This document shows, piece after piece, positions 38,947 through 47,729 of a stretch of DNA of 49,540 nt. The notes beneath the pieces were generated by a model that was given only the letters and a program-made list of their open reading frames with translations, ran no database searches and was not told the origin of the DNA. The translations under genes and the position numbers were made by a program. Position 1 is the first letter of the stretch. Each line of letters starts with the position of its first letter. Source of the stretch: Methylophaga sp. 41_12_T18 (GTDB lineage Bacteria; Pseudomonadota; Gammaproteobacteria; Nitrosococcales; Methylophagaceae); NCBI GenBank assembly GCA_002163115.1, contig MAAI01000071.1, positions 1 to 49,540 on the forward strand. The letters run 5' to 3'.

Positions 38947-41037
38947 GTGGCAAGAGCAGAAGGCATATTACGCTTACTCATCGTCGATGATTCACTCACT
39001 GGCGCTGATACGGTTATCAATGCAATTCGTACTGCAGGTCATGCTGTACGAGCATCTCGTGAACATACCTTGACTGAAATTGAGCATGCATTAGCAAATC
39101 ATACTTGGGATTTGTTGATTTGTAGTGATGCCATGACCAGCCCTAAACCTCCTGAAATCATCAATCTAATCCATGGCCTAGCTAAAGATTTACCTTGTTT
39201 AGTATTAGCGGCTGATAAGGCGAGTGAAGAAGCTTTATTTACCTGTGGTGCTCATGATGTCATTTTACTGGCAGATATTAAACGTCTGCAATTTGCCGTT
39301 GATCGTGAATTAACTAACGTATTTAACCGCCGTTTAGCGCGCCGCAATGAACGAGCGTTACGTGAAAGTGAAAAGCGCTCCCATGCTTTATTAGAAAGCT
39401 CACGTGATGCGGTTGCTTATATGCATGAAGGTATGCATATTTATGTAAACAGTGCTTATCTAGCCTTGTTTGGCTATGAAGAAGCCGAAGATATCGATGG
39501 TTTACCGTTTCTCGATATGATTTCTGTTGATGATCATGGTCGTTTTAAATCGGTGTTTAGACAATTTACTGAGCAATCGGAAACAACAGCACCTGAAACA
39601 GTGACGGTACAGTGTGTTAAATCCGATGGCAAAATCTTTAAAGCCAGTATTGAATTTAGCCATGCCCGAGTCGAAGGTGAAAATTGTACTCAGGTCGTAA
39701 TTCGTGATGAGGCAATGCTAACCGGTTCAGATCAGCAAGTACAATTATTACGTGACCATGATTTTTTAACCGGCTTGTACAGTCGAATGAGGTTCATGGA
39801 CGAATTGGAACAAGCCATTCATGCTGCAGCGGAAGGCAATGGTGATGCCGAACTGTTATATATAGTTCTCGATGAATTCCAATCAGTAAAAGAAAAAGTA
39901 GGTCTTGGAATCAGCGATGTAATCTTAAAAAGTGTTGCTGATTTATTACGCAAAAATTTACAGCAAGATGAACTCATAGGTTATTACTCGGATCGTGTCT
40001 TTACGGTGATAATTCCGAGCAGTGATAATGATGCTGTTGATCTGCGGGCAGAAAGCTATCGCAAAGTGGTGGCGGACTATGTTTCTCATGTCGATGGTAG
40101 TACGGTTGATTTACGCTGTAGCATTGGTATTAGCCATATTAATGAAAGTTTATCGACAGCAGAAAATGCATTAGAAAATGCTGATAGAGCCTGTGTGCAA
40201 GCGCAACATGCTGGTGGTGATCGGATTGAGCGTTACCATCCACTGGAAGATAAAAAAGCAGAATCAGGCGGTTCGTCAACAGAATGGCAAACAAAGTTAG
40301 AACAAGCTCTGCAAAATGATGAGTTTTGCTTGAACTATCAACCTATTGTTGCCTTGCATGGTGAAGAGCAAGAAATTTATGAAGTGTTATTACGTTATAA
40401 ACAAGCTGATGGCACGATACTATCAGCAGAGAGCTTTATAAAACACGCAGCCCAGTTTGACATGATGGGTGACATCGATAAGTGGGTGATCAGGCAGGCT
40501 ATAGATGCACTGGCTGAGCATCAACAAAAATTTCCTAAAACTCGCTTCTTTATTAAATTATCAAAGCAAACCTTATGTACTCGCGAGTATGTTGATTGGT
40601 TATGTGCAACATTAAATGCTCATAATCTTGATGGTCGATCATTGGTGTTTGAAATTAGTGAAACAGCTGCTTTAGAACATATTGAGCAAGCAAAAATGAT
40701 GATTGCTCAATTAAAAAATATTGGCTGTGAATTTGGCCTTGAACATTTTGGTTCTGGTATCGATTTCTCGCAAAGTTTAAGTGTTTTAGATGTCGATTAT
40801 CTAAAGATCAATGGTAACTTTGTACAAAATATGGCTAAAGATGCTGAAAACCAAGCGGCAGTTAAAGCCATTATCGAAATGACTAAACAGGCTGGTAAAC
40901 GCTGTATTGCTGAGTTTGTATCAGATGCAAACAGTTTGGCGCTGTTGTGGCGTTTGGGTGTGGATTACGCGCAAGGTTATTATATTCATGAACCGTCAGA
41001 TAAGTTGGATTATAACTTTGAAGATGATGATTTATAA
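38947..41037 (+). CDS. FimX-like REC-PAS-GGDEF-EAL c-di-GMP receptor
   Basis: 696 aa, starting with GTG two bases after plsC. Order: REC-like domain about 9-125, PAS about 140-255, GGDEF about 270-425, EAL about 440-690. All are degenerate: the GGDEF position reads SDRVF (348-352) and EAL reads EVL (479-481), the same EVL change as in Pseudomonas FimX. In the REC domain the usual phospho-acceptor position near DLLICSDAM is shifted or lost. I infer a c-di-GMP binding effector without cyclase or phosphodiesterase activity. FimX governs type IV pilus assembly; no pilus genes are in the window. Confidence 0.82.
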   Translation: MARAEGILRLLIVDDSLTGADTVINAIRTAGHAVRASREHTLTEIEHALANHTWDLLICSDAMTSPKPPEIINLIHGLAKDLPCLVLAADKASEEALFTCGAHDVILLADIKRLQFAVDRELTNVFNRRLARRNERALRESEKRSHALLESSRDAVAYMHEGMHIYVNSAYLALFGYEEAEDIDGLPFLDMISVDDHGRFKSVFRQFTEQSETTAPETVTVQCVKSDGKIFKASIEFSHARVEGENCTQVVIRDEAMLTGSDQQVQLLRDHDFLTGLYSRMRFMDELEQAIHAAAEGNGDAELLYIVLDEFQSVKEKVGLGISDVILKSVADLLRKNLQQDELIGYYSDRVFTVIIPSSDNDAVDLRAESYRKVVADYVSHVDGSTVDLRCSIGISHINESLSTAENALENADRACVQAQHAGGDRIERYHPLEDKKAESGGSSTEWQTKLEQALQNDEFCLNYQPIVALHGEEQEIYEVLLRYKQADGTILSAESFIKHAAQFDMMGDIDKWVIRQAIDALAEHQQKFPKTRFFIKLSKQTLCTREYVDWLCATLNAHNLDGRSLVFEISETAALEHIEQAKMMIAQLKNIGCEFGLEHFGSGIDFSQSLSVLDVDYLKINGNFVQNMAKDAENQAAVKAIIEMTKQAGKRCIAEFVSDANSLALLWRLGVDYAQGYYIHEPSDKLDYNFEDDDL

Positions 41038-41257
41038 CCAGTAGAAAGTTGAGCTAGGCTAACTAGCCCAGCATTAGATTGTTAAGTGCTAAGATACTGT
41101 CAGCTATTTTCTGCTTCGACATAAATAACTCCCCTAAGCGTATTTCGCTTACTCAGCCAACGCTACTGATGTAGAGTTCCGTTCCGATATTCACGCTGCT
41201 GATTAAAACTCAGAATTACAGTAGAAGACGTTCCATTGTTGATTCCTAAATCAGCTT
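41038..41257. other. Intergenic region between two convergent units
   Basis: 220 bases without an ORF. It holds GGCTA-AC-TAGCC near its start, and TAAGCG-TATTT-CGCTTA at 41135-41151, two small hairpins without a T run. They may help end transcription of the fimX-like and ATP-grasp genes, whose 3' ends face each other. No RNA gene is recognised. Confidence 0.4.
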
Positions 41258-42367
41258 TCAAGTATCGACGTTAAGTTGATTAAAGATTTGCCGACGTAAT
41301 TGTTGATATTGGTGCTGGCATTGCTTGGAACTCGAAGCTGAAATAATAACAGTGCAGATAGGGTGTTGTTGTTTGATTTTAGTGCCAGCGATTGGCCTGT
41401 CATGGCATTGAACTGGCCAGTTCATATCCGTTGGTATAACAAATGAATTAGGCGAAAACAGATAATATAGCCGAGAGGTGTTGGTAGGTGATTCTGCTAC
41501 AGACTCTGGCAGTATTTCGATGCATGCCTGAAGATGAGCATCAAATAGATGCTTATTGTGGATTAATTCACATGACGCTGATGGCCGGGGATTAACTTCT
41601 AAGATAAAAAGTTGCTCATGGTCATCAATGATGAAGTCCAAGCTATTTAAGCCCAGCAAGCCGATAGATTGAGTAATTAAATTAATTGCTTTGCTGAGCA
41701 ACTGGAGATTGATTGCCGATAATCGCAATGGCGTTTCAATTGAGCTGAGCTGGAAAGGTAAAGGGGATATCGTCGCGGTAAATTGTTTGTTTATAGCGAG
41801 TGTTTTGGTTTTACTGCCATTAGCTAAAAATAAGATGGAACCACTATTACCGGTGATCTGCTGTTGAAAATAGCCATTGTTATGATTATCAGCTTTATCT
41901 GCCGCGATAACATGGCTGCCACCTAAGCCAGTATTGAGTTTAAATAACCAGCCGTCAGGGGAGGCCGGTAGCTGAAACTGGCTTTGAGGATAGGGAAGCT
42001 TATGCTGGGCTAATAAGTTAAAAAATAACTCGGGGGTTTTAAGCTGGTGGATTATTTTATCGGTGTTACCGACAAGATGAAAGTTATTGGGTAGTTGTGC
42101 AAGTAGCGAATAATATTTTTCGATACCACTGCCACAAATGAAAGTGCAGTGTTCGCCATTAGCAATATTGGTCAGTATTGTTAATAACTGACTACTATTA
42201 AGTTGCTCAAATAAAGGTAATTGCTGCCACCGGTCCGCTAAGTCGCGAGTTTCACTGTCACCAAAGCAATCAGCCAGCCAAACAGAGTATCCTGCTTGGC
42301 TGGCTGATTCAGCTAAATAGCGGCCACTTTGTGCAAAAATTAATACAGGTAGTTTTTCGTCCTGCAT
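41258..42367 (-). CDS. ATP-grasp enzyme of the methanopterin/methanofuran cluster
   Basis: 369 aa. The middle and C-terminal parts have ATP-grasp features: LFKLNTGLGGSHVIAA (phosphate-binding loop) and LDFIIDDHEQLFILEVNPRPSAS (metal-binding Glu and Asn). It resembles the ATP-grasp proteins conserved next to H4MPT genes in aerobic methylotrophs, thought to serve cofactor synthesis (a methanofuran- or methanopterin-type ligase). The reaction is not proven. It is the last gene of the mtdA-mptG-mtdB-ATP-grasp operon, 22 bases after mtdB. Confidence 0.75.
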   Translation of the reverse strand: MQDEKLPVLIFAQSGRYLAESASQAGYSVWLADCFGDSETRDLADRWQQLPLFEQLNSSQLLTILTNIANGEHCTFICGSGIEKYYSLLAQLPNNFHLVGNTDKIIHQLKTPELFFNLLAQHKLPYPQSQFQLPASPDGWLFKLNTGLGGSHVIAADKADNHNNGYFQQQITGNSGSILFLANGSKTKTLAINKQFTATISPLPFQLSSIETPLRLSAINLQLLSKAINLITQSIGLLGLNSLDFIIDDHEQLFILEVNPRPSASCELIHNKHLFDAHLQACIEILPESVAESPTNTSRLYYLFSPNSFVIPTDMNWPVQCHDRPIAGTKIKQQHPICTVIISASSSKQCQHQYQQLRRQIFNQLNVDT

Positions 42368-42389
42368 AGCAAAGTGGTGTCTTACTTAG

Positions 42390-43295
42390 TTAAACTAATT
42401 TTTGAGCATCGCCAAAGGCATTACGGAAATCTAGGTAAACAGGTTTACCAGCATTCAATGTCTGATCGAGTAGTTCGTGCTGCAGGCGGTATTTAACGTC
42501 ACCTACTGCTAAAGCACCGATACCAACAGCATTTGGACAAGCTGTTGCGTGCTCTAATGGTTCACCAGAGTGCATTAGACCAACGCCTTCAATACCTAGT
42601 GGCGGTACAGCATTAACATCACCAGCTACTTTTAATTGTTTAGCATCGGCTAAAACAGGAGCGCTTAATACTTGAACTCCTGCTTTTGCGGTACAGAAAA
42701 CAATATCAGCATTTGAGATTAAGCGAGCTTTATCCGCATCTGAAGCAGCAGTTGTGGCGCGTAATTCAACACCGTAGCGACGTTTTGCTTCTTCGGCAAA
42801 CTCTAAAGCGGTATCAATAGAAAAGTGATCAACAATAGTGGTATCAGCACCTTGCTCAGCCGCTATGACTGCTGTTGCCAAACCAACAGGTCCTGTACCA
42901 CCGAATACGATAGCGCGAGTACCCGCTAGGTCTTGCTTGAAGTTTTTCTTTAATTCTCGCTCGACACATGCAACTAATGCTGCAGCGGTTGTAAATGCAC
43001 CACTAGGATCGGCAAAAACAGAGATTTCAAATGGAGGTACCATTGATTTTTTTGCTTGATCAAGCATATCCATAGCCAGGCCAATATCACGACCACCGAT
43101 GAACATCCCCGTTCTTTTAACACCTGATGGGCCACGAGAAAAAATGGCGTCTTGGGCTAAACCTGCAACTTCTTCAAGTTTTACATGAGTGTAAGGGATG
43201 ACCACGTCATAACCGGCATCGACAGCCATATTGATATCAAATGGACTGTTGTGAACCATTGGGTTGATCATGTGCATGATAGAACGTTTTGACAT
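42390..43295 (-). CDS. mtdB: NAD(P)-dependent methylene-tetrahydromethanopterin dehydrogenase, MtdB-like
   Basis: Oxidises methylene-H4MPT to methenyl-H4MPT in formaldehyde oxidation. 301 aa beginning MSKRSIMHMINPMVHNSPFD, as in MtdB. Rossmann motif VFGGTGPVGLATA; conserved AGDVNAVPPLGIEG and NAVGIGALAVGD. It is 41 bases downstream of the RFAP synthase gene. It differs clearly from the MtdA-like protein encoded at 44368-45231. Confidence 0.9.
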   Translation of the reverse strand: MSKRSIMHMINPMVHNSPFDINMAVDAGYDVVIPYTHVKLEEVAGLAQDAIFSRGPSGVKRTGMFIGGRDIGLAMDMLDQAKKSMVPPFEISVFADPSGAFTTAAALVACVERELKKNFKQDLAGTRAIVFGGTGPVGLATAVIAAEQGADTTIVDHFSIDTALEFAEEAKRRYGVELRATTAASDADKARLISNADIVFCTAKAGVQVLSAPVLADAKQLKVAGDVNAVPPLGIEGVGLMHSGEPLEHATACPNAVGIGALAVGDVKYRLQHELLDQTLNAGKPVYLDFRNAFGDAQKLV

Positions 43296-43336
43296 GTGAA
43301 ATCCTTATATATTCAGAGATTAAATAATGTTAAGTA

Positions 43337-44368
43337 TTATACCTGAGTCATTTCAATTTTTGCTCCGCATTCATTAGCTTGAGCAATTTGAAAGTTAGGT
43401 TGTTGATTTGCATCAGCCAGTGCTTGTGAAACAATTGTTAGTGTTGAAATCAGTGACTGTGCTTGTTCATCGTTAGCAACAAATATACAGCCTGTTGGTC
43501 CCCACGAGCTTTGTGCTATTCCTGAGTGACCTAACTGCTGGGCTTTTTCTAATAATTGGCCTATCAGGGGACTGGTGTAACGCCCGCCTTGTGCTGGAGA
43601 AAAATGATCACCAATTAATGATTGAATTTGAGTAATTGCATCGCCAAAGGGCTCTATCTTTTGTTCAACTATCGCGGGTAATAATTGCATTAACGTTAGG
43701 TGACAGATAGTGTTGGCATGCTGCTGTGGAAAGGTTGGCAAGGTTTTGAAAGCATGTTTTTCTTGTTGGCCATGAACGCCTTGATGATGAGGATCCATAA
43801 TCAATACAATACGCCAGTCTTTGGGCAGATTGTAGTGGGCTAATAATGGCGGTACTGTTGAGCTCGAGCTGAGGCCTCCATCAATAATAAAGCCACCAAG
43901 ATCAAAGGTAGAAATTCCAATGCCTGAACGGGCGCCTCGGCCTAATTCAGCGGCTATTTCTTGAGTGCTCTTGTTGATATTATGGAGACGACATAAGGCG
44001 CTGCCGATGGCTAAATTCAGTTGCGTACCTGAGCCAAAACCAGAGTGTTCTGGAATGAGTTGCTCTAAGGTGATTGCAACGCCTCTATCTCGTTCGGCTA
44101 TACCGTTACCTAAAGAGCGATAAAACTTGTCAATAATAGCTAAAGTACGTGCAGCTAATGGTTCATCATTATTAAAGCCATGCACTGATATTTGAGTAGC
44201 TGTTTGTGCTGAGATAGTGGTGCAATAGCTATTTATAGCTATGCCAATACTGCCAAATTTACGGCCGGAGTTACCATTAAGATCTAAGAAGCCAAGGTGT
44301 AGACGTGCTGGTGCACTCACTCGAACAAGGGTGTCCGAGTGAGTGTGATTTTTTTCAACTGCAATCAC
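43337..44368 (-). CDS. mptG: Beta-ribofuranosylaminobenzene 5'-phosphate synthase homologue
   Basis: GHMP-fold enzyme of 343 aa that condenses para-hydroxybenzoate or aminobenzoate with PRPP in tetrahydromethanopterin synthesis. Motifs: APARLHLGFLDLNG near the N-terminus and the GHMP phosphate loop PEHSGFGSGTQLNLAIG. Start is GTG, overlapping the mtdA stop by one base (TAGTG), so it is translationally coupled. Placement between two methylene-H4MPT dehydrogenase genes confirms a C1 cofactor role. Confidence 0.9.
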   Translation of the reverse strand: MIAVEKNHTHSDTLVRVSAPARLHLGFLDLNGNSGRKFGSIGIAINSYCTTISAQTATQISVHGFNNDEPLAARTLAIIDKFYRSLGNGIAERDRGVAITLEQLIPEHSGFGSGTQLNLAIGSALCRLHNINKSTQEIAAELGRGARSGIGISTFDLGGFIIDGGLSSSSTVPPLLAHYNLPKDWRIVLIMDPHHQGVHGQQEKHAFKTLPTFPQQHANTICHLTLMQLLPAIVEQKIEPFGDAITQIQSLIGDHFSPAQGGRYTSPLIGQLLEKAQQLGHSGIAQSSWGPTGCIFVANDEQAQSLISTLTIVSQALADANQQPNFQIAQANECGAKIEMTQV

Positions 44369-45231
44369 TATTCGTTATCGATTTTACAAGCTATATCGTA
44401 AATAGTGGTTTCATCTAAAAATTGATCATTAGAGTCAAACAATGAAGCAACCGCACCACGGTGAACTTTCATTTTGAAGTTGCCGATCGCAATTGCACCA
44501 TTGAAGCGAACACCTGATTTTTCAGTATTATCATCCATGACTTCAATACCTTCGACACCCATAGGTGGTACGGCATTAACATCAGCAATGACTTCTAATG
44601 TATCACTTGCTTGCCATGCTGATTTGGGGACGACACAGACACCCGCTGGGCCACTAGCAATGGCAACATGTGCATCTTTTAATAAGGCTTGTACCGCTTC
44701 ATCACTACGTGTTTCACCTGGAGTTACATCAACACCGTAGGTTTCTTTCATGTTTTCAGTGATAACTTTGGTACGTTCTAGGCTACGTGATGTAAGAACT
44801 ACTTCGGCCGCACCTTCTTTTAATAAGTAGAGTGCTGTGCGTTGACCAACGGGGCCCGAGCCAATAATGACTACTTTTTTATCGGTGATGTCGTAATTTG
44901 TCAGTACTTTACGAGCGATGGCTGCTGCAGTTGTATTTGAACCATTAGGGTCTAGCATGACGGAGACGCGAACCGGACCAAAAAATGCTTTTTTAACGGC
45001 CTTACCAACCAATTCACTAGCAGGAACATTTGAACCGCCAATAAAAATGGCACTATTTTTTAGGTTTTTACCACCACGGGTAAAAATCATTCCGTGAACA
45101 TGTGCAGTAACATTGTCACGAGTTGCACCACCATATGAGATAACGTTATCAACGCCGGCGTCATAGGCTACTGCTTGGTCAAAAGCGCTTGCTACAGGAT
45201 CTGTATCAAGGTGAAGTAACAATTTTTTCAT
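44368..45231 (-). CDS. mtdA: NADP-dependent methylene-H4F/H4MPT dehydrogenase, MtdA-like
   Basis: 287 aa, matching the length of MtdA. Starts MKKLLLHLDTDPVASAFDQ and contains FTRGGKNLKNSAIFIGGSN, VSVMLDPNGSNTTAAA, IIGSGPVGQRTAL and ADVNAVPPMGVEG. These match Methylorubrum MtdA more closely than MtdB. MtdA uses both H4F and H4MPT, so it can link assimilation and oxidation. No fch gene lies nearby. First gene of the operon. AGGAG lies in a small hairpin just upstream. Confidence 0.87.
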   Translation of the reverse strand: MKKLLLHLDTDPVASAFDQAVAYDAGVDNVISYGGATRDNVTAHVHGMIFTRGGKNLKNSAIFIGGSNVPASELVGKAVKKAFFGPVRVSVMLDPNGSNTTAAAIARKVLTNYDITDKKVVIIGSGPVGQRTALYLLKEGAAEVVLTSRSLERTKVITENMKETYGVDVTPGETRSDEAVQALLKDAHVAIASGPAGVCVVPKSAWQASDTLEVIADVNAVPPMGVEGIEVMDDNTEKSGVRFNGAIAIGNFKMKVHRGAVASLFDSNDQFLDETTIYDIACKIDNE

Positions 45232-45234
45232 GGA

Positions 45235-45251
45235 ATATCTCCTACAGATAT
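45235..45251 (-). promoter_or_regulatory. Hairpin enclosing the mtdA ribosome binding site
   Basis: On the message: AUAUCU-GUAGG-AGAUAU, a perfect 6-bp stem whose loop and right arm hold the GUAGGAG ribosome site. The ATG begins three bases past the stem. Weak on its own, but able to dampen initiation at low temperature or when bound by protein. Confidence 0.4.
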
Positions 45252-45335
45252 GGTGGTAAGTAACTATATACTTAGATTCTACCTTAACTTGGCAGCGGTT
45301 GGTGGAAATGTATAGATTAGTTTAATTGATATTCA

Positions 45336-45366
45336 TTGTCACGCCAGTGCAAAGTTCAGGTATTAT
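45336..45366 (+). promoter_or_regulatory. Candidate promoter of the four-cysteine periplasmic protein gene
   Basis: TTGTCA and TATTAT, each 5/6 to consensus, 19 bases apart (slightly long). It lies 87 bases before the start codon at 45454. The remainder of the 222-base divergent region shows GATAAAAATATC, a short palindrome at about 45376, with no further ORF. Confidence 0.35.
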
Positions 45367-45453
45367 TCGATTCAGATAAAAATATCTCTGGAACTTCAGG
45401 CGGTTGTTATGAGTCTTGTTGATTCCCTCTAAAAGAAACTTAGGAGCAGTTTG

Positions 45454-45810
45454 ATGAAACACCCTCAACTATCGTTGATTGTAGCTGGATTATTACTTGT
45501 GCCTGGCATCAGTGCAGCCAATGACTTTTCTACCGTTACTCGTGTTCAATACGTGCAGGATTGCCTAGATCTTAATGGCGGAAAAATGAATATTTATGAA
45601 GGCACTCATAAGTGTTCGTGTGTTGTAGACAAGCTAGCAGAAGTATTTACACAACGAGAATTCGAAGATGCAAATACAGGCTTTCAGTTACGAAATATGC
45701 CAGGCGATCGTGGTGGCGTATTTAAAGATGATACTGATGTCCAAGATGGTATAAGTTTATTCAAACAAACACATATTGATGCTTATGCAGCGTGTCGAAT
45801 TCGTCGCTAG
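45454..45810 (+). CDS. Small exported protein with four cysteines in the quinoprotein locus
   Basis: 118 aa. The ATG at 45454 is preferred over a TTG three bases upstream because AGGAG lies seven bases away. A signal peptide ends about AANDF. Cysteines of the mature protein are Cys37, Cys54, Cys56 and Cys114, with a KCSCV core. Two disulfides or a metal site are possible. It does not match a heme-binding CxxCH. I do not recognise a named family. It is convergent with the SoxYZ-like gene and flanked by C1 genes, which suggests a role near the methanol dehydrogenase, but that is inference. Confidence 0.8.
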   Translation: MKHPQLSLIVAGLLLVPGISAANDFSTVTRVQYVQDCLDLNGGKMNIYEGTHKCSCVVDKLAEVFTQREFEDANTGFQLRNMPGDRGGVFKDDTDVQDGISLFKQTHIDAYAACRIRR

Positions 45811-45833
45811 CATTGAGTCTAAATAGTTACAAT

Positions 45834-45863
45834 AAAAAAGCCGCATTTATATGCGGCTTTTTT
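45834..45863. terminator. Bidirectional intrinsic terminator
   Basis: Perfect 13-bp stem (AAAAAAGCCGCAT paired with ATGCGGCTTTTTT) with a TTAT loop, between two convergent genes. Confidence 0.92.
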
Positions 45864-45881
45864 ATTGGTAATAAGGTGTAA

Positions 45882-46679
45882 TTAAATATTTTTATTTAAA
45901 CTAAATGATTGGTCGCGGCTATCCATAACATCAGCTTGCAATGTTCCGGCAACAGTTGGAGTAAAGGTGAAGCGGATACTAGGATCTTCACTAATAGAAA
46001 TACCGGTATCGACTTTAATCAATGAGGTATCGTTATAGCGAATAGTGATGTTTTTCACATAATGAGCATCGATATAGCGACGAGATTTTTGATCAAACTG
46101 CAGGCCATTGTAATTAGGGTGGCTGACAATAACTTGTGCTTGAACAGGTTCACCTACAGTCGGTTTACGCATCCGTATTTGCATTTTACCCAGACGTGCT
46201 AGCGCTGCCGCTGCATCTTTACCTGCCGGAGCGCTACAACCACCAGATGCTTTTACAAATCGTGACACCATATGTAATGAACCATCATTCATTTCGGCAA
46301 TAGCACGAACAAAGGTGTATTGATCTACACGCATACGCGTTGAAATTTCAATCATGCCTAACTCAGGTGATAAGTGAAAATTTGCCGAGTAAGGTTCAGG
46401 ATTATTATCAATAATAATATGAATATTTTTGATGTATTTATCTGCAGTTTGAGCAACTAATGATTTAACTGAGATCGGAACAATAGCTGCATCTTCGGCT
46501 CGTTTAGGTGCTTCAATTACTAATAAATCATTAGCATCTTCACGAATAGTTTTACCTTCAAAGTGAATTTCTTTAAGGATTGGCCATAAAGGTTCCTTAG
46601 GTGTCTCAGCTCTTACTCCTGTAGAAAGGAAGCTGAGCATCATACTCAGAATGATGAATTTGATAGTTTGGCTAAACAT
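45882..46679 (-). CDS. SoxYZ-like carrier associated with quinoprotein dehydrogenase
   Basis: 265 aa with a signal peptide (cut near GVRAET). The N-terminal half resembles SoxY: it ends in ASGGCSAP with Cys148 at the place of the carrier cysteine. The C-terminal half (about 165-265) resembles SoxZ. This fused SoxYZ-like family is known to sit beside PQQ-dependent alcohol dehydrogenase genes, apart from sulfur oxidation. Cargo unknown. It is 27 bases downstream of the metallo-beta-lactamase-fold gene, likely co-transcribed. Confidence 0.85.
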   Translation of the reverse strand: MFSQTIKFIILSMMLSFLSTGVRAETPKEPLWPILKEIHFEGKTIREDANDLLVIEAPKRAEDAAIVPISVKSLVAQTADKYIKNIHIIIDNNPEPYSANFHLSPELGMIEISTRMRVDQYTFVRAIAEMNDGSLHMVSRFVKASGGCSAPAGKDAAAALARLGKMQIRMRKPTVGEPVQAQVIVSHPNYNGLQFDQKSRRYIDAHYVKNITIRYNDTSLIKVDTGISISEDPSIRFTFTPTVAGTLQADVMDSRDQSFSLNKNI

Positions 46680-46706
46680 ATTTGCTACTCCGACAAGTAA
46701 TTCTAA

Positions 46707-47648
46707 TTATTCCCATTCGAGCTCTACGAATGATGCGGTAACATTACGACGGTGGTAGTCTTCGTAAAGTTCCCATTGACTTTGTTCTTCAAGCCCGACA
46801 ACTGCAGAGGCTTGTTCAATCGTGCCTAGATCAGCAATGATAGCGCGAACGCCCTCTCGAATAACAGTTAAATAACGCAACTGATTATAAAATTCTTGCT
46901 GCCAATGAGCCGTTGCTGGCCCATGGCCGGGAATAACCGTATCTATCTCCATGGTAAGAAACTGTTTAGTGATTTTTATCCAACCATTAATGCTGCCATC
47001 AATTACCGGAGTACGTTCGCTAAACAGCAGATCGCCAGTCCACAAGGTTTTACTGCTATTGTCAAAAACGGTTATATCGTGGTCGGTGTGGGAGGTTGGA
47101 TAAGCAGTAATAGTAATCGCTCTATTGCCCAGGTCTAAAGTGAGCGGCTTATTAACTGATACGGTTTTATCCGGATAGATAAACTCAGTGCCTTGATAAG
47201 CAGCTCCTAATAACTGCTCAAATGTCCGTGCAAAATAGGCTTGCCTTGCTCGCATCGCCGCCGCCAGTTTTTCATGGCCGATATATATAGGTTTGTCTGC
47301 TTTGAATGCTGCATTGCCAAAAGTGTGATCTGGATGGACATGACTATTGATAACGTAGCATACGGGAAGCTCTGTTTTGAGCTTTATCGCTTTTCGTAAT
47401 AATTGGCCTTCAAGATAACTGCCTCCACTGTCAATAACAGCGACACAGCGCTCGCCAATAATAAAGCTGACATTGGCAATGGCGCCGATATTTTGTTGAT
47501 TGGCATCTTGGTGTACGCCTTGATGATAATAGATAGCTGATGATACTTCTTGCACAGAATAGTCTATGTTAACTTCACTGGCATAAGTCGAAATTGGACT
47601 GAACAGTAATGATGATAATGTCAGCAATGTTAAATAAAATAACTTCAT
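46707..47648 (-). CDS. Metallo-beta-lactamase-fold protein of the quinoprotein relay system
   Basis: 313 aa with a signal peptide (cut near TYASEV). Zinc motif HVHPDH at His103-His108, further metal residues in YPTSHTDHD and [12 protein letters not shown], and GHGPAT near the end. This matches the exported zinc hydrolases found next to SoxYZ-like carriers in quinoprotein dehydrogenase loci. Natural substrate unknown. It is divergent from gltX over 81 bases. First gene of a two-gene unit. Confidence 0.85.
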   Translation of the reverse strand: MKLFYLTLLTLSSLLFSPISTYASEVNIDYSVQEVSSAIYYHQGVHQDANQQNIGAIANVSFIIGERCVAVIDSGGSYLEGQLLRKAIKLKTELPVCYVINSHVHPDHTFGNAAFKADKPIYIGHEKLAAAMRARQAYFARTFEQLLGAAYQGTEFIYPDKTVSVNKPLTLDLGNRAITITAYPTSHTDHDITVFDNSSKTLWTGDLLFSERTPVIDGSINGWIKITKQFLTMEIDTVIPGHGPATAHWQQEFYNQLRYLTVIREGVRAIIADLGTIEQASAVVGLEEQSQWELYEDYHRRNVTASFVELEWE

Positions 47649-47729
47649 TGTTTACACCTTATATATATGTTACATGCTGGTACAATATCGTACTTTTATA
47701 ACAAAATATCCAGCCTGAGAGATAAAGAT

